Assembly (NCBI GenBank): GCA_004794785.1
Contig: SJOL01008440.1
Span: 59,028 to 123,027 of the forward strand
Origin: Opisthorchis felineus
Taxonomy: Eukaryota; Platyhelminthes; Trematoda; Opisthorchiida; Opisthorchiidae
DNA: 64,000 nucleotides
Reading direction: 5' to 3'
Under the pieces are notes generated by a model, which saw only the letters and a program-made list of their open reading frames with translations, was not told the DNA's origin and did no database searches. Positions 51,707 through 61,224 of the stretch are shown here, in pieces (the first letter of the stretch is position 1; each line of letters starts with the position of its first letter). Position numbers and translations under genes: made by a program.

Positions 51707-54700
51707 TCTTTCTATACTTGCTTAGATAAATACAGTAAACAACAAACACTAGCTTATCTAATTCAAAGAAATTTAAACTATCTTGGCTTGGCCAAGTGGG
51801 AGACTATTCCTTAAGAGCGTAATTCACGTAACTAATGGACATCACTCGTCATTCGTCTCAAATCACCCCCACGTTCATGCTGAACGGGTGCAAAAAGCCC
51901 CCTCAGCGACTCTGGTGAATAGCTCTTTAGGTCCTCCAGCAGGGTGTGCAGATCACAGTCAATATCGAGTCTCGTTTAAACCGCTGGTAGAAATATATAT
52001 TTTTATATCCTTCAAACGCATTTATCTATAGGAATTCAGTGACGACCGTTAAAAAGTTCGCCCTATTTTCGATTCACCTACACGTTGAGTAAAACTGAAT
52101 AGGCTCGAAGCTGACATTCTGCTGTCAAGCTGTCGATGAAAGTTAGTCAGTTCGCTCACACTGCATATACAACTTCATAACCAACCTTAAACTAAGTTCT
52201 GAAAAGCTTTGATTCATCATGATGCTTCCGTCATCGTGGGGCATGCATCCAGCAGCTCCTGCTGGTTGGCTACCCGTGCACATCCAATCTCAAGGTTCAG
52301 TCATTCAACAAAATTCCAAAGTGTTGCTGAGTAAATGTTTGACGCATATGAATAAAAAAAGATTGCTAATTAGTGACCATCAAAAGGTTTAGATCTAACA
52401 AAAACCGTCTATTCTGTTCCTTGACCAGAAACCAATTGACTGGTTTTGTAGTCGGCGTTAATTAGCCGACCAAAATTAATATTGAAAGCTGAAATGTTCC
52501 TAAAATGGGTCATTGTGGTTGCCTTTCAGGTGTTTGGTTATTTTTGTTTGACACAATAAAAACGCATCCACGAAGAGCCTCCTGTCAATGTAAATTCTTC
52601 GGCAAGCCGAGTTGGATTGATGTTACCCTGTATGTACGTGTGTGGTTATTAGGACCACATTAACGAAACGGAAATGGTCCTAATGGATTGAACATGCTTT
52701 TCTCGTTGGTTGCGCTCGCTAATCCACTCAGAATCAATGTTCTTGTTATTTACGTGGAAACCACAAACGGCAATATCGCGGAATAGTTTGTGGGATTTTA
52801 TTGCTTCTGAAATAGATACACGTGGACAAATGGACGGGAGGCTGCGCACCTTTTGCTCATGTGATTTTGCGTGATCTAAAAATCACTTAGATTTGTTTCC
52901 TGTGTAACGAATTGAACAGTCACAAATTCCTCGGTTTTCACTCAGTATTTCTACATACGTATCACAAAAAAAACACGTTGCAGCTGCAGTTTGAGTTTAT
53001 AAACAATATGGAACACTCGAGTAATTTGGGAAATGAACGTAAAAGATGGGCTTTACTAGCGTAATTGCAGCACATGGGTGTGAACGACAAATTCATTTAG
53101 GTTTTCTTTTACTGGTACCTAGAAGTATAAGGTAACCATGGTAAGTCCATCGGATCAACACAAAACTAAGCAACCTAATCAAATGAAAACCAGCAGACAC
53201 CTTACCCATCATTGAAAATACGGTGCAGCCTATCCGACAAATGTAGTATGTGTTTCACCACGGTCAAGTTGTGACCATCTGTTGAGCTAAAATATGGAAT
53301 GGCGTCGTGATACAGCTTGGCGGTATGTCTCCTACAGAACGCCTTTAAACACAGTGTTGGCTTACATTACAAAAAGCTGTGAAGTTCTATTGTGTTCGGC
53401 CATCTGTTGGTGGCTTGGTACACTACAGTGGATGCTGATTTAGTGATCCGTTACTTAGAGAAGAAGCACATTCTTTGGAAGGTCTATGAGGTACGTTATA
53501 GACGTCGTGGCGATTTGTGTTGAGATTAAGTGCGTTATGATGAAATTTGAAAACCCCCAATATTGCTAACCGGCAGACCAAGAAATCAAACTCGTTTTCT
53601 TGAACATGCTCATCATTTGACAAAGTGACAATGGTGTGTAAAGGAAACCTGCTTAAATGGGCCAGCATAAAAACTCCCCCAGTTTGGCTGGTCTGAAAGA
53701 ACCCGTGCTTCGTGTACTAGGCACTACATAAAATTTTTGTGCACCCGGTGCAATCTAATGTAAGCCGGACTGTATTCTGTATGCCTTCAGAAATATCGGC
53801 GTTCTGGATCTGGAAAGCAACAGGGGACCAGTTACACAGACGTTACTCCACATGGATGAACCTAAAAAGGCACCATTCCAGCCAATTCCTTTTAAGGGTG
53901 ACGTAATTGCTAGACCTTTAAGTCAGAAGCTTATCCAAACGCTTAAGTGTACTTCCTCTGCCATTGTAATACGCCTAACGTTTACCAGTCCCCCGATGCT
54001 GAGACAAAATACGGAAGGGCCAACGTCTCTTTCTGACCACCTTTGTGTATATACTAACACGCCTGTTCCTATGGCGTAATGTCTATCGAGGAAGGGACTA
54101 AGTGGCTCCCGAGGCGTGCTCCTTCGTACATTCACTCTTGGCTGACAAACGTCACACGGGCAGGCAACAACCTTGCCTTGGCAACAGTCGTGGATACGAG
54201 CTACCTGGTGGACCACGCACCCACCGCAATGCACCCAGTCAAGCCCAGACTACCGTGCAAAAGTAGATTCTGAACGGAATGCTACACACTTAGTTTAAAA
54301 TTATGTTGATGTCAATCGAAGACTCACATTATTGTCAGCTGAATCTCTGTTCCAGAGTAGACGTCGAATGAATTTGCTGAACAGATTGGAGGAATATTAC
54401 AAATTGCTGACTTTGCTGATTTTCATTTGAGACTAATGTTCAGAAAGACAGTTGCATGAAAAATGGCGTTAAAATGCGGAAAAAGGTTGCCGGAAATTCG
54501 GAGTCTACAATCAAAAGATGAGCTCCAAGTGAGATCTCGTAGCGTTTTCTGCAAACTCATAAATAGTGTCGGGTCAAGGTAGATTCAAAACATGTTTCAC
54601 AAGGGCGGCTGCCGTCCACCAAAGTGAGATAAATCTGTTTGCAGAGCGTCCTGCACAACCCCTGCTATTACAGATTACAATCAAAAATACAATGCGCCAC

Positions 54701-55067
54701 CGTCGCACTCGCGCTCCGGTGGAACAGGCAACCAGAAGTTTGTCGGTTACTTGACCTTGGTGATTTAGGTACATGATATACACTGAACTTGGAAGGCCTA
54801 CGGTATCGCTTGTTTCACCTTAAAGTTATTTATGTCGTTTCGATCGGTTTAACGTTATCCCTCTAAGTGTGTAGGAGCTAATCGAAGAAATATCGAAACG
54901 GCTTCTTCGCTAACAGTTTGTTTCCATCAAGCCAATTGTGTTTTAAGCGTATGCGTGCTACAAGAAAACGCCCGCAAAATTCGTGCTTTAGTGACACATT
55001 TCACTGTTTCCGTATTTCGGTACGTTTTCTTCAGCGTGAAGATAAACCAAAGATTACGATTGATAAG

Positions 55068-55206
55068 CCACCACAAAGAACTAGATTTGCCGCACAATGA
55101 ACCTGGGTTTCTGGATGAGAGAAATGGCATAGGTTATATGTGCGAATCACAGACAGTGATAGCTGTTCATTTCAAGCGACCAAAGTCAAAAACCATTGTT
55201 TATAAG
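55068..55206 (+). CDS. Possible coding exon of unknown function
   Basis: The plus-strand frame is open from before 54955 to 55248 and contains LPHNEPGFLDERNGIGYMCE, then AVHFKRPKSKTIVYK, ending at a good donor AAG|GTAAAA near 55206. An acceptor could be CCACCACAAAG near 55080. I recognise no family, and the opposite strand carries no exon signal here. It lies in the first long intron of the transporter gene, antisense to it. Confidence 0.25.
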
Positions 55207-56018
55207 GTAAAATATCTGAAACTGGCGACCATTTTTCGACGTTATTAATGGATTTAAAAATGTTTGTTTAAGGCAAAACCCTGAAGACCTAAACACAAAT
55301 TCATGGCCAGAAAATATTTAACTTGCTGTTTTATTTTTAGGCAAAAACGCAGAAAATTTATGCTATTCCTAAACAACAGGCGAAGTGAAGAAAATGAGCA
55401 GCAGTGACCTTTGAAACCAGAAACAATCAATAACAGGCAATGGATCTGAAGCATTTTTACTGAAACACAATGCATGAGGAGTTTTACCAAAGCCCTGCGA
55501 TTGCTAAAAGTCCATTTGGCAGAATGGTTGAGGATAACATACTATCTATTAGGGTTATGAATATGATGATCATTTCCACCCAAATGACTTTGAGATGAAC
55601 AAATTTTATATGAAACCCTTAGACAGAAAAGACCAAAGAGGAATTTATCAGATATGCCAAAGTGTGATGCGGAAATCTGAGAGCAATCGATGGATTTGAG
55701 CTGTCCATTCTGAGCCTTGTTGTACGCTTATTAAGCACGGGTCCTGTCTCAAGTCATCTTCGCCTGAAGCAGTATAACTGAGTCAACGTCTGTCAGTTGG
55801 ATAACTAGACAACTAGAATGAAGTCAAGTGTAGCCTGCTGGACGTTTTATACAAAGATATATTGCCCAGAGACATCTGAACTGATCACTGTTGGTTTTGC
55901 CCCAGAGGAGCACCTTTTATCTCTTCAGTGTGTTCCCCAGTGAGGTACAGAAATAATGTACGAAAATATTAGAAGGTTTCGCCAAACCGAATAAACGGAC
56001 AAAGGTTCTAAAACTTAC

Positions 56019-56412
56019 ATCTATCGCCTTCGAATTCGACGTCCAAAAGCAAGGACTTCTTGGCCTCTACAAATAAAGCCGGCAAATCAATTGCTGAGCT
56101 GTATATTTTTTGCATTTTTCTGAAAGCATTCAATGTCTTTGCTTGGACAGTGGTTATGGTGTTGGTATGGGATGTGGTCGGTCCATCATTTATATCAACG
56201 TCGAGAGAACCAGCAGGATCACCCTGTTCCGGCGCATTGTTACCAATTGTGTCCGCGTTCCACGTACCCGTAAAGACGGCATTCAGTATGGCATCCAAAA
56301 TTTCATCCAGAGTTGAACAGTTGAGATTAAGCAGTAGAGTGGCCTCCTTGATGAACAACTCTATATCGAGGTTGGCGCGGACTTCGGCCGCGAAATCCTT
56401 GTGTGGTATGCG
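56019..56412 (-). CDS. SLC4A11: SLC4A11-like transporter, cytoplasmic domain exon (exon A)
   Basis: This exon encodes part of the cytoplasmic N-terminal domain of an SLC4 family membrane transporter of the SLC4A11 (bicarbonate/borate transporter-like) branch. Reading the minus strand, a pyrimidine-rich tract ending CCAATCAG precedes base 56412, and the exon runs open for 131 codons plus one base to a T|GTAAGT donor at 56019. The first residues, RIPHKDFAAEVRANLDIELF, align without gaps to the human SLC4A11 stretch around NFKEEIRAHRDLDGFL. They are followed by a hydrophobic, leucine-rich helix with TLDEILDAILNAVF where the human protein has SLDNVLRTML. The rest is a variable acidic and Ser/Thr-rich loop. 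The single leftover base T plus the first two bases of the next exon (AC) make a Tyr codon, so the phases agree. The family call is from recognition of SLC4A11; the substrate in worms (H+/OH-, ammonia, borate) is unknown to me. Confidence 0.85.
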
Positions 56413-58438
56413 CTGATTGGGTAAAATAGCCAGAATACAGCAGTTGGGTCAAACATTGAGTGACCACATGGCAAACACGTGTTACATAAAGTGGCAGTGA
56501 TGTTCTCAGAGATGGTGAGTTGGGTCTCATTCAGATGACACCGAAGAATTTAGCAGTGCCTTCGAGAAATTTTGTGTATGGAAAAGACATGAGCTAAAAA
56601 GCTTTTCTTAACATACTGACAGCTTTTATGAACTTTATTTTCGTTTATGTCTTGCTTTTGATGTTATTTTTGAGCCGCAGTAGATTAGGATCGATAGTCC
56701 CATTACCCGTGCCCTTGTTCCAATTTGTAGATTACCCGAGGGTCTTGACATGAATCATTCTGTAACACACACATTACCCATGGCTACGCATATTGTCATA
56801 CGGCTTTCTGTTCCGTTAGGAGAGAACCACGCAAAATATGTTGAAAAACCTACTGAACAGACATGTGTTAGTGTGTAGCTGAATGCACTTGACAACAATT
56901 CCGTGCTCACAAGTTTTAGCCCCATCGGACAATTCAGTCGCTGGGTGGGCGTGAACGAAGTCTGTTGCTTGAGCCATCTGCTTGTGTTTGTAGGCCAATG
57001 ACTTTGAAAATAACTGCTATTTTATTAGACCTGTAACACCAAAGACTATGCCTCATAGTGAGCAAGAAAATTTTGACCTCTCTAAGTTGGAGTAACTAAA
57101 CCTATCAATGCTACAAAGCCGAAAAGCTCTAAACGGTTGTCCGATTGCTGTCCGGAACTACCAGAAGCAAGCAGCTCACAAAAATCTGGGGAAATTTCTG
57201 TTCGCATTTATGTCATTGGGAGGTCGAACACTTTCTTCCTTAGTTACAATGGTCTGATTCACTGTGTAGCTAGTTTGCGTTTAAAGAGTATCTAACACCT
57301 CCAAACTTTGATGATGCAGCTGAAGTCACACGACTTGGTTTTTAGTTGATGAGTTTTAGATGGAGGGCCCAAACGACTTGTGTGAGATTCTAATTCGTAG
57401 ACAGCTTACTGATTTTTGTGTGATGAATTGTGGTAATCACCGGTTGAAATATGCAGGCAATCTGATGTGTGATTATCTCCCTAGCCAAACAGTATTTACT
57501 ACCAGTGTAACGGTGGAAACAACTGATGAGGCATGTGAGTAGCATGTGCTTCCCGTAGATCAGCCTTGATCTAATGGAAGGTGGGATTTATTACGGAATT
57601 TGTGGAACTGCTTTGCAGCATTCGTTTACAATCGCGTGGTAGTCAATGAGTATCCAGCAAAGTTCAAGAAGACGCGTTCAGGAAGAAGACGGATATTAAG
57701 TCTTTTTAAAAACAAGGTGCATATGAGAGTTTGACTTTCCCGTCCAATAGTCTGTAACTGCTTCATTGGTGTTTTCTAATAAACAACTCCGCGGCAGAGG
57801 GCTTTCATCCTTACACCAGCTTCAAATTTAATTTGTCGTTTAAAAAAAAGATTCACGGAATGTGCGGAAACCTCTTAGGTCCTCTTAGGTCTTGCTGGTG
57901 CTTTTAACTCCTAGATGAAGAACCATGTGACCAATCAGATGATGAGAGCCGATTCATTTAAAAGTTTCTTTCTTGGCTAGTGCTTCCAAAACAACTGTAT
58001 TGGCAGTTGTGCTTGGCCGCCGATCGACTTGGACATAAAGTTGTGAGACCAACGCGGTAGATTTAGATGATTGTTGTGGAAAAGTGAGTAGAGATTGGAA
58101 GTGAGGCACACTGAAATCAATCTTTGTTGCCCTTTCTGCTGTGTTTGTTAGAAGGTGTCATGTTGATCCATTATTTAGTACGGTTTAACTGGTATCAGTC
58201 GGTTCATTCGACCTTATTTGGTAGACAGATGAACCCTTCTGTTTCTTTAGGATGGTGTGCTTCAAAAAATTCGCACGGAGGCACCATTTATGCACAGCCT
58301 ACAGCGTTTCCCACTTCGTGACTGTGTACGCTTGAGTTTAGCTTAATAACATTCCGGAAAAAAGCGCTGAACATTTTGGAGAGCCATCGCATCTACTGAA
58401 CCATACACACGTTATACCGACTGGTTATTGAAATACTG

Positions 58439-58448
58439 CCCCCCCCCC
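58439..58448. repeat. Run of ten C
   Basis: An uninterrupted run of ten cytosines on the plus strand, upstream of exon A. A likely length-variable site. Confidence 0.9.
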
Positions 58449-59454
58449 TGACAGATATGATCTTTTCTAAGTGTCCTTCTTTCACCAAACCTATGGAACA
58501 ACAACTCACATTTTTGTGATATATGCTGTGCTGGACTAAACTTATCTGTGCGATTAAAAATCTAGGGACAACTCATACAGCCAGTTTTGGCATGTTCCTT
58601 CGAAGATAGAGTCATGTCTAAATAAACCGAGAATCTTATCTGAAACATTTCCTTGGTAAGGATATAACCGGTTAGATCTATATAATGTGCTACATCAAGC
58701 ACTTGCTGCAGAGTTTCGGAGATTTACAAGAAATACATCTAATGGGAAGCGGTTCAATTTGATTTTATGGGCTAACGGACCCATAACTGAGCAGTACACG
58801 GTGCAACCAACAGGAAAAACCTTCAATTAAGCTGCTAAACATATTAGTGCAACTGGGTACGGAGCACACACGTTGAAAGATTTTTTAGACTTGGCACGAA
58901 ACGTTCAATAAAACCTGAATTTTTCGATTGATTTTCCTGACTAGACCGTGCAATTGAAAAAGAGATTACCGGGTCAGTTTGATTACACCATTTAACCTCA
59001 TTTATCACAAACCTTACTTTCGTGCTATACAAGAACAAGACGATTACTCACAACAAGTCTGGTCCTGCTATAAATCCAACGGTGATAATTGTTTTATTGA
59101 AAGATCAATGCAAATCACGTTTTGTTCTACCGGGCTTAACTGCTTGTAATTTTTTGCCCTGCAACTCACTTATGATTTTTTTTAACCAAAATGTTGACAG
59201 TTTCTTGGAAATTATGGCAAAATGAGGTGGTTGACGTTTTGGTTACAAAGCTGTTTTCCGTTTGACTCCGCCACGTTAACGTAGTTTGAAATAAGCAACA
59301 CATTTGGTGCCCCAGGTAACATTATTCTAATAATCAAAAGTATTGATTGATTTAGCGCACATGGCGGTAGATGTCAGGATTAACCACACCCTACGTTTAC
59401 ACCAAATCTAATCAAATCACATAAATACCGTCTCGTGTAATCCAACTCACTCAC

Positions 59455-59744
59455 AAGCTTCGTTGGAAACTCAAATCGCCCAAGCTCCATAGAGGTGGGC
59501 AGCGTGAGTCGAACTGTTCACATATGTCAGCTGTCACAATGATACTCGGCAAACTTCCAACGGAGCCTAGTGTACGGCTATTTGGAAAAACGTTGTGCAC
59601 GGTAGAGACCGGCCTCCAATGTGTTCCAACGTCATCTACCATCATTTTAAATGGAAAACACGCACTGCAGGTGCTGTTCTGACAAATTTGACGTGCAACC
59701 CAGTGTCGAGAGTAACTATGAGCTAAAGCCTCAATTCCAGACAA
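59455..59744 (-). CDS. Possible upstream exon on the same strand as the SLC4A11-like gene, product unknown
   Basis: A minus-strand frame stays open for 96 codons plus two bases between a good acceptor (AATTATATTCAG) at 59745 and a good donor (TT|GTGAGT) at 59455. It lies 3 kb upstream of the first recognised SLC4A11-like exon, so it could be an N-terminal exon of that gene, whose N-terminus is poorly conserved between phyla. It ends in phase 2 while exon A starts in phase 0, so at least one more exon would be needed between them, and I did not find one. The translation is Ser/Cys-rich with no domain that I recognise. It could equally belong to another gene or be a chance open frame with chance splice signals. 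Confidence 0.4.
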
Positions 59745-59885
59745 CTGAATATAATTACTGCAGTTCTAAGGGGAGAAAACTGAGATTACGCTATCCAACT
59801 AGATGGTAACAAAGTTTGTTTGTTAAAAAAACTGATTGTCTACCAAACCCAACGTGCGACTGTAACCTGAGAATGGCCCTTTGAG

Positions 59886-59902
59886 GAGAGAGGCGCAAAT
59901 GT

Positions 59903-59947
<45 letters not shown>

Positions 59948-59953
59948 TCTCTC
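59886..59953. repeat. TA dinucleotide array enclosed by a 9-bp inverted repeat
   Basis: The array TATATA runs from 59905 to 59944 without interruption. It is bracketed by GAGAGAGGC (59886-59894) and its exact reverse complement GCCTCTCTC (59945-59953). Since TA repeats pair with themselves, the whole segment can form one long hairpin or cruciform. Confidence 0.95.
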
Positions 59954-60071
59954 AGAGGTTCACTGTCATAGAGGCAATGAGATTTACTGTCCAGTAAAAT
60001 CCATCATGTCGGTGGATGAGGTTCATGGACTGTCGATGCCACAATTAGAACACCGGTTCCATAACACCTAA

Positions 60072-60170
60072 ATGAATGGTTTCGCCTTAGCTGACGATCG
60101 GGTATTGTGCGCACAAAGTTTGGCTTGCCCTAAAGAGAAACTTAGAGCTTTTGAGGTCATGTTTGGAAGA
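60072..60170 (+). mobile_element. LINE reverse transcriptase catalytic-box scrap
   Basis: The plus strand around 60075-60165 reads NGFALADDRVLCAQSLACPK and then EKLRAFEVMFGR, followed by two stops. This fits the palm of a LINE reverse transcriptase, where (F/Y)ADD carries two catalytic Asp residues; here it reads L-A-D-D. The hit is short, the flanks are not recognisable, and a chance match is not excluded. Confidence 0.5.
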
Positions 60171-60802
60171 TGATAGCAATGGTGATTTGTGAGGATGGTA
60201 AACACTGGATGACCGCGGTTGAAACCGAAATCTCGCTTTCTCAAGGAACTCATCACTGCTCTGGGTTCTACAGACACCGTGGGTTATTTAGCGTGCCCTT
60301 TACTTTGAAGGCGACAAGAGGTTGCAGCGGCCGATAACAGCTGTTAAGATTGTTTGATGAGGTGACGCACATGCCGTTGAACCCATAGCAACTAATGGAC
60401 TACCTTGCAAACTGGAGTTGTTTGGACATATGGACTGATATTCTGCATACTGAGCGACAAAATTATGGTAATATGAGTATCTTCAACCGTGAGTCCATAA
60501 CTGATGAATGGAGTAAGAACATCCTCGGTCAAAATGTAGTGGATCCCAGTGCAAACAAAACTCATGATTTGAAGATGAATCGCCAAAATAAGTGGAAAAT
60601 GTGGCCGACATCATTATACAGCCACCACGATGCAGCCTTCAATTAGAAAAATCTCCAATGATAAATTGTAATCAGTTGTCACCGAAACTTCTAATAAATG
60701 CGGTGTGCGCGAATGGCATTTTTTCGATGGCCCTGCGGTCCCGGCTAATAGTCACTCCCTTTTAGGTTTCCGTCTTGCTTCGTTTTGCACCCAACAACTA
60801 TT

Positions 60803-60868
60803 AAATCGTTGTGCAAACGTTTCACCGCCAGTCGAGGTAGGATCATCTGTACGTTGTGAGTGGAAGTG
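60803..60868 (-). repeat. Dispersed 120-bp repeat, copy 3 (partial)
   Basis: The segment contains TGCAAACGTTTCACC, CAGTCGAGGT and ATCATCTGTACGTTGTGAG. The reverse complement matches the central part of the family (ACGTTTG, the GATTGGTGAT-type block and the GATGATGT-type block) with several changes. It faces copy 4 about 270 bases away in inverted orientation. Confidence 0.65.
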
Positions 60869-61140
60869 TCTCCTGCGCTTACTTGGGTTGATATAGGGTC
60901 TAATTACCCAGGTTAACCTTAACCGAACACTGGCATTTTGCGGATGCTTTTTATAAGCAATCAGACTAACATACAGGTGAGGTTGAGTACCAAAGCTACC
61001 CGGACATTCACAAAGCAGAATGCAGATGAAAAAGCCAATAGGAATGCTTGTTTTACGACTAATGGTGGTTTGAGGTCAACTAGATGAGTAGAACTTATAT
61101 GAGCCCATGCACAAGTGACAACAACGTACTTACAAGCAGT

Positions 61141-61224
61141 TCCACTCACAACACAGTCACTGTGTCATCTCGACTGGTGATGAAACGTTTGCAACCAAAA
61201 TGACCAGCTCAGCGAACAAACTAA
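61141..61224 (+). repeat. Dispersed 120-bp repeat, copy 4 (partial)
   Basis: The segment reads TCGACTGGTGATGAAACG, TTTGCAACC and GACCAGCTCAGCGAACAAAC, matching copies 1 and 2 over the right two thirds. To the left it has CACTCACAACAC, which is the reverse complement of the GTTGTGAGTG found in copy 3, so copies 3 and 4 belong to the same subfamily. Confidence 0.7.

Larger units (their letters stand above)
42548..56018. other. Intron between exons B and A (13.5 kb)
   Basis: The largest intron. It hosts the LINE 3' scrap, the LTR-like repeat, the gypsy fragment, the ZNF593-like exon, two unknown plus-strand candidate exons and the AT-rich stretch. The segments 42548-45296 and 51710-54950 hold nothing that I recognise. 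Confidence 0.75.

Noticed and set aside
53852..54273. Overlapping frames at 53852-54273 suspected to be another LTR element
   Set aside because: No protease, reverse transcriptase or integrase motif could be found in any frame.
56816..56998. Minus-strand frame with a C-I-Q-L-H-T stretch similar to the segment before exon A
   Set aside because: The only plausible donor leaves one base, whereas exon A needs a phase 0 neighbour, and the similarity is limited to a few residues.
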